Part shown: positions 52,066 through 60,413 of the stretch, in pieces
Numbering within the stretch: the first letter of the stretch is position 1
Layout of the letters: every line of letters begins with the position of its first letter
NCBI RefSeq assembly: GCF_013409425.1
Contig: NZ_JACCAC010000001.1
Coordinates: forward strand, 2,976,001 to 3,040,000
Length of the DNA: 64,000 nucleotides
Direction: 5' to 3'
Source of the DNA: Nocardioides perillae
Lineage (GTDB): Bacteria > Actinomycetota > Actinomycetes > Propionibacteriales > Nocardioidaceae
The notes under the pieces: generated by a model
The model's database searches: none
Told to the model about the DNA's origin: nothing
What the model saw: only the letters and a program-made list of their open reading frames with translations
Translations under genes and position numbers: made by a program

Positions 52066-54233
52066 GACCGCGCCCCCGCGGCGCGGCGCACGACCGGCGG
52101 CAGGATGGAGCCGTCGAGCTCGAAGCGCGGCAGCCGGCGCGGCGGCACGGTGCCGGGGATCGCGGCGGCCGCCGGGCGCACCTGCTCGCCCTGCACGCCG
52201 TACAGCGCCTCGTAGATCGCCCGGATCGCCGGGCCGGAGGTGCCCGAACCGGTGCCGCCCTGGCTCACCATCATCACCACCACGTAGTCGTCGGTGTAGG
52301 AGGCGACCCACGAGGTCGACTGCTTGCCGTAGACCTCGGCCGAGCCGGTCTTGGCCCGGATGCGCACCTGGTCGAGCGGGAAGCCGCCGAGGCGCCAGTT
52401 CATCGTGCCCTGGGGGTTGGCCGCGACGCCGGTCAGGGCGGCGTCGAGGTAGCGCAGCACGTCGCGCGGGGCGTCGACACGACCCTGCACGACCGGGGGG
52501 ATGCGCTGCACGACGCTGCCGTCGGGTCCGACCACCGCCTTGCCGACGCGCGGCTCGTAGAGCGTGCCGCCGTTGGCGATGGCGCCGTAGGCGCGGGCGA
52601 GCTGCAGCGGCGTGACGATGGTGTCACCCTGCCCGATCGCGAAGTTGACGGCGTCGCCGGCGCGGTAGGCGTAGCCCTCGACGCAGAACTCCTCGGCGAA
52701 GCGGTGGACGAAGTCGCTGACGCCCTTGTTGTCGGGGTGGCTGCGCGGCTTGGCGGCGATCGCGCAGTAGTAGTCCTTCTGCGACTCGTAGTAGTCGCGC
52801 TTCCACTGCCGGTCGGCGATGCGGCCCGCGGCCTCGCCCGGCACGTCGATGCCCGTCTCGGCGCCGAAGCCCCACTCCTGCGCCTCGCGCACCAGCGGGT
52901 CGCGGGCCGCGACGTCGTCGACGTCGGAGCCGAGCCGCTGCCAGTAGTCGTAGCCGATGCGGTAGAAGAAGGTGTTGCACGAGACCTCGAGCGCCTTGGC
53001 GAAGGAGATCGACCCGTAGGCGCCGGACTCGTAGTTCTTGAACACCCGGTTGCCGACCTGGAAGCCCGACGAGCACGCGAGGCGGGTGTCCTCGTCGTAG
53101 CCGTGCTGCATCGCGCCGGCGGTCATGAAGGGCTTCCACGTCGAGCCGGGCGCGAACTGGCCCTGCGTGGCGCGGCTGAGCAGCGGGGTCCCGGCCGCCT
53201 CGGAGTAGAGCCGCGCCAGCTGACGGCTCGAGATCCCGCCGACCCACACGCCCGGGTCGTAGGTCGGCTGGCTCGCCATCGCGACCACGCGGCCGGTGTC
53301 GGCCTCGAGCACGACGGCCGCGCCGGAGTCGGCGACGTAGCGGCGGCCGGTGACGGTGTCGAGGGTGGCGCGGGCGGTCGCGATGGTCTGCGCGAGCTGC
53401 TGCTCGACCACCGACTGCACCTTGGCGTCGATCGAGGTGACCAGCGTGCTCCCGGGGACGCCCTCGACCTCCTCGGCGTCGTCGAGGGTGCGACCCATCG
53501 AGTCCACCGCGACGCGGCGGTAGCCGGGCATGCCGCGCAACCACGCGTCGTACTGCTTCTCGACACCGGCGCGGCCCACCGACGAGGCGCCGTTGACCGA
53601 GCGGTCGTCGGCCGCCTCCGCCGCGTCGAGCTCGTCCTCGGTGATCGGGCTGAGGTAGCCGAGCAGGTGGGCGGCGTTGACGCCGAAGGGCTCGGGGTAG
53701 GCGCGCACGGTCTGCTGCTCGACCAGCACGGCCGGGAAGTCCTCGGGCTGCTCGAGGATGCGCAGCGCGGTCTGCTCGGGCACGTCGGTGGCGACCGGTA
53801 CCGGCTGGTAGGGCGAGCCGTTCCAGCACTCGCCGGCGATGCTGCCGGCGACGCCGCAGTCGAGCAGCGCGCGGCGCAGCCGGGCGGGGCGCAGGTCGAC
53901 CTCGGCGGCGACGCGGCGCAGCACGACCGCCTGCTCGTCCTCGCCCATCCGGCCCAGCAGGGTGCGGTCGACGCTGACCACCCACGACGGGCGGTTGGCG
54001 ACCAGGGGCCGGCCCTGCGCGTCGACGATCAGCCCGCGCTGCGGCTGGACGACGACCTCGCGCACCGACTGCGACGCCGCCTGGGCGCGGTACTCCTCGC
54101 CGTCGAGGACCTGCAGGAACCACAGCCGCGCGAGCAGCGTGGCGAAGAGGGAGAAGACGAGGGCCTGCACGACCACGAGGCGCACCCGGCTGCGCTCGGC
54201 GCCGACGTCGGGACGCCCCGCGCCCACGGTCAT
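52062..54233 (-). CDS. mrdA: Penicillin-binding protein 2 (class B transpeptidase)
   Basis: 723 residues. One membrane helix at about 18-38, dimerisation domain, then the transpeptidase domain with S364-x-x-K367 (GSTWKPF), S418-C-N420 and K628-T-G. It crosslinks peptidoglycan in the elongasome with RodA and MreBCD. The ATG at 54233 overlaps the mreD stop (ATGA). Domain order and length are standard. Confidence 0.96.
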   Translation of the reverse strand: MTVGAGRPDVGAERSRVRLVVVQALVFSLFATLLARLWFLQVLDGEEYRAQAASQSVREVVVQPQRGLIVDAQGRPLVANRPSWVVSVDRTLLGRMGEDEQAVVLRRVAAEVDLRPARLRRALLDCGVAGSIAGECWNGSPYQPVPVATDVPEQTALRILEQPEDFPAVLVEQQTVRAYPEPFGVNAAHLLGYLSPITEDELDAAEAADDRSVNGASSVGRAGVEKQYDAWLRGMPGYRRVAVDSMGRTLDDAEEVEGVPGSTLVTSIDAKVQSVVEQQLAQTIATARATLDTVTGRRYVADSGAAVVLEADTGRVVAMASQPTYDPGVWVGGISSRQLARLYSEAAGTPLLSRATQGQFAPGSTWKPFMTAGAMQHGYDEDTRLACSSGFQVGNRVFKNYESGAYGSISFAKALEVSCNTFFYRIGYDYWQRLGSDVDDVAARDPLVREAQEWGFGAETGIDVPGEAAGRIADRQWKRDYYESQKDYYCAIAAKPRSHPDNKGVSDFVHRFAEEFCVEGYAYRAGDAVNFAIGQGDTIVTPLQLARAYGAIANGGTLYEPRVGKAVVGPDGSVVQRIPPVVQGRVDAPRDVLRYLDAALTGVAANPQGTMNWRLGGFPLDQVRIRAKTGSAEVYGKQSTSWVASYTDDYVVVMMVSQGGTGSGTSGPAIRAIYEALYGVQGEQVRPAAAAIPGTVPPRRLPRFELDGSILPPVVRRAAGARS

Positions 54234-54799
54234 CCGCCGCTCACCCGGTCGAGCCGCTCGAGCCGATCGGTGCGCGCGCCGCGGTCGCGGCGCTCGGGCC
54301 GCCGACGGCCGTCGAGCCGCGCCAGGACCGCGAGCAGCGGGGGCAGCACGAAGGGGGTGAGCAGCACGTCCCAGACCACGGCCACGGCCACCACGGCGAG
54401 CATCGTCGCCACCGAGCCGACGGGCTCGCCCAGCAGGACGCCGCTGAGCGCGAAGACCGACGTGCCGACGAAGGAGGCGACCGCCACGGTCGCGACCACC
54501 GAGGTCGGGGTGCGGGTCTCGGCGCGCACACGGCCGACGACCCAGCCGACGAGCACCAGGGCGATCGCCCAGCGGCCGGCGAGGTGGTCGGCCGGCGGGG
54601 CCAGGTCGAGCAGCAGGCCCGCGGCCAGGCCGGTCGCGGCGCCCACGTCGGGGCCCCGCGCGAGGGCCGTGCCGACGACCACGAGCAGGCAGAGGTTGGG
54701 CACGACGCCGGCCCACGCGACGTGCGGGAAGACCGTCAGCTGGAGCACGAGGGCCAGCAGCAGGGCGAGCGCGGTGACCGCCGCGCGCAGCAGGCTCAC
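54230..54799 (-). CDS. mreD: Rod shape-determining protein MreD
   Basis: 189 residues, five or six hydrophobic segments (LALLLALVLQLTVFPHVAWAG, GLAAGLLLDLAPPADHLAGRWA, DVLLTPFVLPPLLAVLARL). An integral membrane partner of MreC in the elongation complex. The GTG at 54799 overlaps the mreC stop and its end overlaps mrdA. The tail is Arg/Asp-rich. Sequence conservation of the family is low, so context carries much of the call. Confidence 0.93.
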   Translation of the reverse strand: MSLLRAAVTALALLLALVLQLTVFPHVAWAGVVPNLCLLVVVGTALARGPDVGAATGLAAGLLLDLAPPADHLAGRWAIALVLVGWVVGRVRAETRTPTSVVATVAVASFVGTSVFALSGVLLGEPVGSVATMLAVVAVAVVWDVLLTPFVLPPLLAVLARLDGRRRPERRDRGARTDRLERLDRVSGG

Positions 54800-55716
54800 C
54801 GCAGGCTCCCGTCGGCCTCGACGACCCCGCGGTCGCTGCGGGTGCCGGAGGGCACCACCACCCCGACCACGTCGAGCGCGCTGTAGTCGACGAAGGGCAC
54901 CACGACGGCCCGCTGGCTGGTGGTGCGGGGGTTGCGGTAGACGTCGACGACGCGGCCCACGGGCACCCCCGCGACGTACGGCGCGCCCCCGCGGCTGCCC
55001 CACGTCACCACCACGTCGTCGCGGGCCGGGACGACGCTGCCGTCGACCAGCTCGAGGTCGAGCAGGTCGTCGTCGCCGAGGCCGCCGCGCCCGCGCAGGA
55101 AGCCCATCTCGAGGCTGCTGCCGAGCCGCGCGCCGACGACGGAGTCGGCGTCGGCGGCGAGCAGGACCGTCGCGGTGGTCGAGGTGGCGCGCAGCACCCG
55201 GCCGACCAGGCCGTCGGCGTTGACCACCGTCATGTCGGCGTCGACGCCGGCGTCGGTGCCGGCGTCGATGGTCACGGTGCGGGTGAAGGACTGCCGGGCG
55301 CCGAGCGCCACGACGCGGGCGGGCACCAGCGCGGTGCCGAGGTCGGCAGCGGCGCGGGTCAGCCCGTCGAGCTCGGCGAGGCGGTTGCGGTCGAGGTCGG
55401 TGGTGGCGAGGTCGGCGCGCAGGTCGGCGTTGTCGGCCTCGAGCGCGGCGACCCTCTCGCGCAGCGACGCGTGCGTGCGGAACCACCGCGGCACGGCCGT
55501 GAACGGGCGGACCACCGCGCCGGCAGCGGTCTCGGCCGGGCCGAGCACCTCGCCGACGGCCGCGCGGGCGGGGTCGAGCGCGGAGTCGTCACCGCCGCGC
55601 ACGTCGACGGTCAGCACCGTCAGGCAGCACAGCAGCAGCGCGACGAGCAGCGAGCGCGAGCCGCGCGGGCCCTCCCGCTCGAGCCCGCGCCACCGCTTCT
55701 CCCGGTCGGTCGCCAC
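54796..55716 (-). CDS. mreC: Rod shape-determining protein MreC
   Basis: 306 residues: one N-terminal membrane helix (SLLVALLLCCLTVLTVDV), a coiled coil at about 75-110 (LRERVAALEADNADLRADL), then the two beta-barrel MreC domain (GLVGRVLRATSTTATVLLAAD). It bridges MreB and the periplasmic-side synthases. The GTG at 55716 has GGGGGAG 3 bases upstream and lies 10 bases after the mreB stop. Confidence 0.94.
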   Translation of the reverse strand: MATDREKRWRGLEREGPRGSRSLLVALLLCCLTVLTVDVRGGDDSALDPARAAVGEVLGPAETAAGAVVRPFTAVPRWFRTHASLRERVAALEADNADLRADLATTDLDRNRLAELDGLTRAAADLGTALVPARVVALGARQSFTRTVTIDAGTDAGVDADMTVVNADGLVGRVLRATSTTATVLLAADADSVVGARLGSSLEMGFLRGRGGLGDDDLLDLELVDGSVVPARDDVVVTWGSRGGAPYVAGVPVGRVVDVYRNPRTTSQRAVVVPFVDYSALDVVGVVVPSGTRSDRGVVEADGSLR

Positions 55717-55726
55717 CTGCTCCCCC

Positions 55727-56755
55727 TCACCAGCGCCGCGGGTCGGAGACGAGGACCTGCGAGAGCGCCTCGAACTCCTCGACGCAGCGGCCGGCCCCGA
55801 GGGCCACGGAGGACAGCGGGCTCTCCGCCACGTGGACCGGCATGCCGGTCTCGTGCCGCAGGCGCTCGTCGAGCCCGCGCAGCAGCGCACCGCCGCCGGT
55901 GAGCACGATGCCGCGGTCCATGATGTCGCCGGCGAGCTCGGGCGGGGTCTGGTCGAGGGTGGCGCGCACCGCGTCGACGATCGCGTGCAGCGGCTCCTCG
56001 AGGGCCTGGCGCACCTCGGCGGAGCTCACCGTGATGGTGCGGGGCAGCCCCGAGACCATGTCGCGCCCACGGATCTCGGCCTCGGGCTCGGCCGGCAGCG
56101 GGAAGGCCGAGCCGAGCGTGACCTTGACCTCCTCGGCCGTGCGCTCCCCCAGCATCAGGGAGTACTCCTTCTTCATCCACGCGATGATCGCCTGGTCGAG
56201 GTCGTCGCCCGCGGTGCGGATCGACAGCGAGGTGACGATGCCGCCGAGGGAGATGACGGCGACCTCGGTGGTGCCCCCGCCGACGTCGACGACCATGTTG
56301 CCGGTGGCCTCGTGCACGGGCAGGCCGGCGCCGATCGCGGCGGCCATCGGCTCCTCGACGATGTAGACCCGGCGCGCGCCGGCCTGGTAGCCGGCCTCCT
56401 TGACCGCGCGCTGCTCGACGGCGGTGATGCCGCTCGGCACGCAGACGACCATGCGGGGCTTGGCGAAGTAGCGGCGGCGGTGCACCTGGTGGATGAAGAA
56501 GCGCAGCATCTGCTCGGTCGCCTCGAAGTCGGCGATGACGCCGTCCTTGAGGGGGCGGATGGCGGTGATGGAGTCGGGGGTGCGCCCGATCATCCGCTTG
56601 GCCTCGTGGCCGACCGCGAGGATCTCGTCGGTCGCGGAGTTCAGCGCCACCACCGACGGCTCGTCGAGCAGCACGCCCTTGCCACGCACGTAGACCAGCG
56701 TGTTGGCGGTGCCGAGGTCCACGGCCATGTCGCGGCCGATGAAGCTGTTCGCCAT
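55727..56755 (-). CDS. mreB: Rod shape-determining protein MreB
   Basis: MreB actin homologue, 342 residues, whose filaments guide elongation. Phosphate loops DLGTANTLVY (phosphate 1) and DVGGGTTEVAV (phosphate 2), and GIVLTGGGALLRGLD (adenosine) are intact. First gene of the elongation operon. ATG at 56755 with GAGGGCG upstream. Its presence separates this organism from mycobacteria and corynebacteria, which lack mreB. Confidence 0.97.
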   Translation of the reverse strand: MANSFIGRDMAVDLGTANTLVYVRGKGVLLDEPSVVALNSATDEILAVGHEAKRMIGRTPDSITAIRPLKDGVIADFEATEQMLRFFIHQVHRRRYFAKPRMVVCVPSGITAVEQRAVKEAGYQAGARRVYIVEEPMAAAIGAGLPVHEATGNMVVDVGGGTTEVAVISLGGIVTSLSIRTAGDDLDQAIIAWMKKEYSLMLGERTAEEVKVTLGSAFPLPAEPEAEIRGRDMVSGLPRTITVSSAEVRQALEEPLHAIVDAVRATLDQTPPELAGDIMDRGIVLTGGGALLRGLDERLRHETGMPVHVAESPLSSVALGAGRCVEEFEALSQVLVSDPRRW

Positions 56756-56875
56756 GTGCGGACGCCCTCGCAGGTGGGACTCGTGGGGAAGGTGGGGCCG
56801 GAGGTGCCTCCGGGTCCTGCAGCAGGGTAGGAGCGCGCGGGCGCCCCTCCGGGGAGCCACGCCGTACGCCGCGGC

Positions 56876-58675
56876 TCACGGCCGCGCCCGCACCGGGCGG
56901 TCGGCCTCGGGGTCGACCGGGGTGCGCCACCACGGGTCGCGGCGGGGCTCGGCGTGCGCCACCTCCTCGTCGCGGCCGGCGACGACGAGCGCGAGGCCGG
57001 CCAGCGACTCGCCGCCGGGGGTGAGGTAGCCGCGGTGCTGGTCGAGCGACCAGCGCAGCCCGACGTCGCGGTCGCGGTGCTCGGCGGCGAAGCGTCGGGC
57101 ACCGAAGTCCTCCCCCGCGGGGTCGCGCCCCAGGGTGCCCGGGCCGCCGAGGCGGCCCTCGTCGCCCAGCAGCGTGACCGGGTCGCTCGACGCGGACCCG
57201 ACCCAGACCGGGGCGGGGCCGAGGTCGCGTGCGTCCTGCGCGGGGCCTGCGCCCGGAGCGCCGAGCAGCACCAGGTCGTCGGCGGCCAGGCCTGGGCCGG
57301 CGGCCCCGTGGGCGAGCGCGACGGCGCCGTAGCTGTGGCCCACGACGACGAGGTGCGGGTCGGTCGTCCGGGCGGCCGCCAGGCCCGCGAGGTCGGCGGC
57401 GAGCGCGTCGCCGCCCGTGCGGGCCAGGCCCTGCCCCGCGACCCGCCAGCCGTCGAGGTCGCCCGAGCCCCAGCGGTCGGGGGCGTCGTAGCCGAGCCAG
57501 GCGACGGTGGCCACCGAGTCGGCGCTCGCGCGACGCGCCGCGGCCCACAGGTGCCACGCGTCGCGGGCCCGGGCCGGCAGGTCGGTGCCCTCGGTGCCCA
57601 GGCCGGGCACGACCACGGCCACCCGCCGCGCCGCCGCGGGGTCGCCCAGCGCGAGGACCGCGGTGCCGTCGCCGCCGTGCGCCCGCGGCACCCAGTCCCA
57701 GAGCAGGGCGGGCACGGCCGTGCCCGTGCGCGGGTCGCGGTGGCGGGTGGCGGCCCGCAGCGCCTCGGCCGCGGCCCCCGCCAGCGCCAGGCGGCGGCGG
57801 TCGCCCGCGGCGAGCACCCCGGCCCCCTCCCGCGCCGTGAGCGTGACCAGGTCGCGCGCCAGCGCGAGCCTGTTGGCGCGGTCCCGCACCGCCGGCGGGA
57901 GCCCGTCGAGGCGCCCCACGACGAGGGGCAGGGTCGCGACGAGGGTCCACCGGACCGGGTCGGGCAGGGCCGCCCACCAGGCGGCGGCCGCGGCAGGACC
58001 CGCGGCGTCGGCCGGCGGCGCGCTCGGCGGCACGCTCGGCGGTGCGGTCGACGGTGCGGTCGTCGAGGACCAGCCGTCCGGCACGTCCTCCCGGCCGAGC
58101 GCGGGCCCCTGCTGACGGGTCGGGCGCGGTCCGGCGGAGCGGACCGAGCCGGCCGCCGCGGCGACCAGGGCCCGGTCGGCGTCGAGGCACGCCGCACGCC
58201 AGCGGCCCACCGCGTCGCGGTGCCGGGCCAGGTCGGCGTCGAGGCCGGCGACGCGCGCCCGCCACGCGGGCAGGCCGGCCAAGGCGGCGGGCGAGGCGGC
58301 GCCCGCGGCCACCAGTGCCGCGTGCTCGGCGACCAGCCCCGCGCGCGTGCCGCGCAGGTCGCCCGCGCGGGCCGCGAGCGCGGCCCGGGCCGCCCCGAGC
58401 GCCGTGAGCGCCTCGGCGTGCCGCAGCAGGCCGACCGCGAGCGCGCGGACGGCGTCGACGGCGTCGTCGGCGCCCGACCGGAGTCGTTCGGCGGCCGCCG
58501 CCGCGGCCGAGGCGGCCCACCCCTCCCCGGTGTCCGCTCCGTCGGCGAGGCCGTCGCGCACCTCGCCCAGCACGGCCGCCGCGACGAGCAGCCGCCCACC
58601 CGCCTCCTCGACCGGGCCCGGGTCGCCCGAGGTCGGCGGGAGCGGCGGGGGCTCGGGCCCGACGACCGCGCTCAC
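56876..58675 (-). CDS. DUF1023-type alpha/beta hydrolase with helical N-terminal domain
   Basis: About 599 residues. The first 210 are Ala-rich helices with a W-x-x-S turn (GEGWAASAAAAA), resembling WXG100/LXG-type modules. A Pro/Ser linker (about 215-240) leads to a DUF1023 alpha/beta hydrolase: VAVVVPGLGTEGTDL, the nucleophile serine in VVVGHSYGAVA, and late His in WSLDQHRGYL. Starts are GTG 58675 (overlapping the previous stop, GTGA) or GTG 58678. It is coupled to the 121-residue helical protein. Such pairs are seen in actinobacteria near type VII substrates; export is inferred, and no signal peptide is present. Confidence 0.82.
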   Translation of the reverse strand: MSAVVGPEPPPLPPTSGDPGPVEEAGGRLLVAAAVLGEVRDGLADGADTGEGWAASAAAAAAERLRSGADDAVDAVRALAVGLLRHAEALTALGAARAALAARAGDLRGTRAGLVAEHAALVAAGAASPAALAGLPAWRARVAGLDADLARHRDAVGRWRAACLDADRALVAAAAGSVRSAGPRPTRQQGPALGREDVPDGWSSTTAPSTAPPSVPPSAPPADAAGPAAAAAWWAALPDPVRWTLVATLPLVVGRLDGLPPAVRDRANRLALARDLVTLTAREGAGVLAAGDRRRLALAGAAAEALRAATRHRDPRTGTAVPALLWDWVPRAHGGDGTAVLALGDPAAARRVAVVVPGLGTEGTDLPARARDAWHLWAAARRASADSVATVAWLGYDAPDRWGSGDLDGWRVAGQGLARTGGDALAADLAGLAAARTTDPHLVVVGHSYGAVALAHGAAGPGLAADDLVLLGAPGAGPAQDARDLGPAPVWVGSASSDPVTLLGDEGRLGGPGTLGRDPAGEDFGARRFAAEHRDRDVGLRWSLDQHRGYLTPGGESLAGLALVVAGRDEEVAHAEPRRDPWWRTPVDPEADRPVRARP

Positions 58676-59037
58676 CACCCACCCGCTGCGGGCAGCACCG
58701 GCGCGAGGCGGTCGACGACCGCCGCGACCTCCTCGTCGGTGGCCTCGAGGTCGTCGACGGTCTCGGCGAGCGCACCCGCGTGCCGCGCGACGGCGGCGGC
58801 GAGCCCGTCGGCGCCGTCCCGCAGGCTCGCGAGGGCCCGCGCGACCGAGGTGGCGGCGTCGGGCGAGAGCCCGCTGGTGCCTGCGGAGGAGACCAGCGCG
58901 GCCGCGGCCGACGCCTCAGCCGCGCGCGCCTGCCAGGCACGCACCGCGTCGTGGGCACCAGGGGTCAGGCGCAGCGCGGCAGCCGGCGCGGAGGGAGGCG
59001 AGGAGGGAGGCGAGGAGGGAGGCGAGGAGGGAGGCAT
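58672..59037 (-). CDS. Small helical protein, possible WXG100/type VII-like partner
   Basis: 121 residues. After a repeat-encoded Ser/Pro stretch the rest is two or more long Ala-rich helices (AHDAVRAWQARAAEASAAAAL, then LAAAVARHAGALAETVDDLEATDEEVAAVV). Size and helical hairpin fit WXG100-like secreted partners, but the W-x-G turn itself is not clear. The gene overlaps the DUF1023 hydrolase by 4 bases, so the two proteins probably form a complex. ATG at 59037; the frame is open further upstream but without supporting signals. Confidence 0.65.
   Translation of the reverse strand: MPPSSPPSSPPSSPPSAPAAALRLTPGAHDAVRAWQARAAEASAAAALVSSAGTSGLSPDAATSVARALASLRDGADGLAAAVARHAGALAETVDDLEATDEEVAAVVDRLAPVLPAAGGW
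58989..59036. repeat. 12-bp tandem repeat at the start of the small helical gene
   Basis: Unit GAGGAGGGAGGC is repeated almost four times, perfectly, encoding Pro-Pro-Ser-Ser repeats directly after the start codon. The reverse strand is C/T-rich. Confidence 0.9.
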
Positions 59038-59200
59038 CACCCACCCACGGTCGCGCTCGGCCGGTGCGCGCGTGCCGTTCTTCCACAGCCCCCGGGGCGG
59101 AGGGCACCGTCCACAGGACGCCGCCACCGCACCGGCCCACGGGTGCGCCTCGCAGGGTGTGACCCCGACCGGCGTCAGGAGCAGCGCCGAGGCAGGTCAG

Positions 59201-59219
59201 CCGGGCCTCAGAGGCCCGG
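59201..59219 (-). terminator. Hairpin overlapping the ndk stop
   Basis: CCGGGCCTC and GAGGCCCGG arms around a single A span the ndk stop codon. The tight centre means the real loop uses a few stem bases. The rest of the 163-base gap to the small helical gene (59038-59200) shows no gene. Confidence 0.55.
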
Positions 59220-59615
59220 GAACCAGATCGCGATCTCGCGCTCGGCCGACTCCGGGGAGTCCGAGCCGTGCACGAGGTTCTCGCGGTTGGACAGCGACAG
59301 GTCGCCGCGGATCGTGCCGGGCGCGGCCTTGCGGCCGTCGGTGGCGCCGTTGAGCGCGCGCACGACCTCGATCGCCTCGTCGCCCTCGAGCACGAGCGCC
59401 ACGAGCGGACCGCTGGTGACGAAGTCGCGCAGCGGCGGGTAGAAGTCGCGCTGGACGTGCTCGGCGTAGTGCTCGTCGGCCTTCGCGCCGTCGATGGTGC
59501 GGTGCTCCATCGCCACGATCCGCAGGCCCTTGGCCTCGAAGCGGCGCAGCACCTCCCCCACCAGCCCGCGGCGGACGGTGTCGGGCTTGAGGAGGACGAG
59601 GGTGCGCTGGCTCAT
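59208..59615 (-). CDS. ndk: Nucleoside diphosphate kinase
   Basis: NDK, 135 residues, transferring the terminal phosphate of ATP to nucleoside diphosphates through phosphohistidine H116 in NLVHGSDSPESA. TLVLLKPDTVRRGLVGEVL is the family N-terminus. ATG at 59615 has TAGGGT 7 bases upstream (59628-59623), so it is probably leaderless. In relatives ndk sits next to the DUF4233 gene; here two genes intervene. Confidence 0.97.
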   Translation of the reverse strand: MSQRTLVLLKPDTVRRGLVGEVLRRFEAKGLRIVAMEHRTIDGAKADEHYAEHVQRDFYPPLRDFVTSGPLVALVLEGDEAIEVVRALNGATDGRKAAPGTIRGDLSLSNRENLVHGSDSPESAEREIAIWFPGL

Positions 59616-59625
59616 GCCGCTCACC

Positions 59626-60324
59626 CTAGTGGGGCGCGAGGGCGGCGGCGCGACGCCGTACGTCGAGCGGCACCGGCGCGCCCGCGTCCGCCGCTCCCTG
59701 CGGGTCACCCGCGACCTGCCGCAGCGGCAGCACGCCGGCCCAGGCACCCGCGGCGACGTCGTCGGGCTCGTCGACCGGGTCGCCCGCGCGCACCTTGACC
59801 GACGCCTCGTGCAGCGGCAGCGCGAGCACCGAGGTCGCCGCCAGCTCCTTGCGCGTGTGGGCACGCAGCGTCGCAGCGCGTCCGGGGACGACCTGCTCGA
59901 CCAGCAGGTCCAGCGCGCGTCCGCGCTCGGCCGGGTCCGTGACGACCCGCGGCGTGCCCAGGACCACCGCCGAGCGGTAGTTCGCCGAGTGGTGGAAGGC
60001 CGAGCGGGCCAGCACCAGGCCGTCGAGCAGCGTGAGGGTCACGCACACGGTGGCGCGCGGCGCCGCCCGCAGCGAGCGCGAGGCGACCGAGCCGTGGAGG
60101 TAGAGCGACCCGCCCTCGTCGGGGCCGTCGGGGTCCCACCCGAAGGCGGTCGGCAGCACGACGGGGTGCGCGTCGGCGCCCTCGCCCACGACGACGCCGA
60201 GGTGGCAGACCAGGGCGTGGCGCAGCACGTCGTGGAGCGCCGCGCGGTCCGCCGTCGCTCGGCGGTGGCCGCGGACGACCGTCGTGCGCGGTGTGGGCGA
60301 CAGGGGCGGCGAGGTCGTGGGCAC
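59626..60324 (-). CDS. Pyridoxamine 5'-phosphate oxidase-like FMN-binding protein
   Basis: 232 residues of the PPOX split-barrel flavin family: ALVCHLGVVVGEGADAHPVVLP, SLYLHGSVASRSLR, CVTLTLLDGLVLARSAFHHSANYRSAVVLG. The HHSANYRS segment is typical of the Nim/PPOX class rather than true PdxH. Probably an FMN- or F420-dependent reductase or oxidase of unknown substrate. GTG at 60324 has CACGCT 6 bases upstream (60336-60331). It is divergent from the MocR regulator, its likely controller. Confidence 0.88.
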   Translation of the reverse strand: MPTTSPPLSPTPRTTVVRGHRRATADRAALHDVLRHALVCHLGVVVGEGADAHPVVLPTAFGWDPDGPDEGGSLYLHGSVASRSLRAAPRATVCVTLTLLDGLVLARSAFHHSANYRSAVVLGTPRVVTDPAERGRALDLLVEQVVPGRAATLRAHTRKELAATSVLALPLHEASVKVRAGDPVDEPDDVAAGAWAGVLPLRQVAGDPQGAADAGAPVPLDVRRRAAALAPH

Positions 60325-60413
60325 CCGGACAGCGTGCCTGGATCGTGGCCTGCAGGCACAGGCCAATCCACGAGCGGTTGCGCAGGCCACTCGACCCCGG
60401 GCACGCTGGTGAC
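60325..60413. promoter_or_regulatory. Divergent PPOX/MocR control region
   Basis: Each gene has CACGCT exactly 6 bases before its GTG (60336-60331 minus; 60402-60407 plus). Between them TGGCCTGC (60346-60353), CAGGCCA (60359-60365) and GCAGGCCA (60382-60389) give one inverted and one direct repeat, the kind of arrangement MocR/PdxR regulators bind. Confidence 0.6.
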
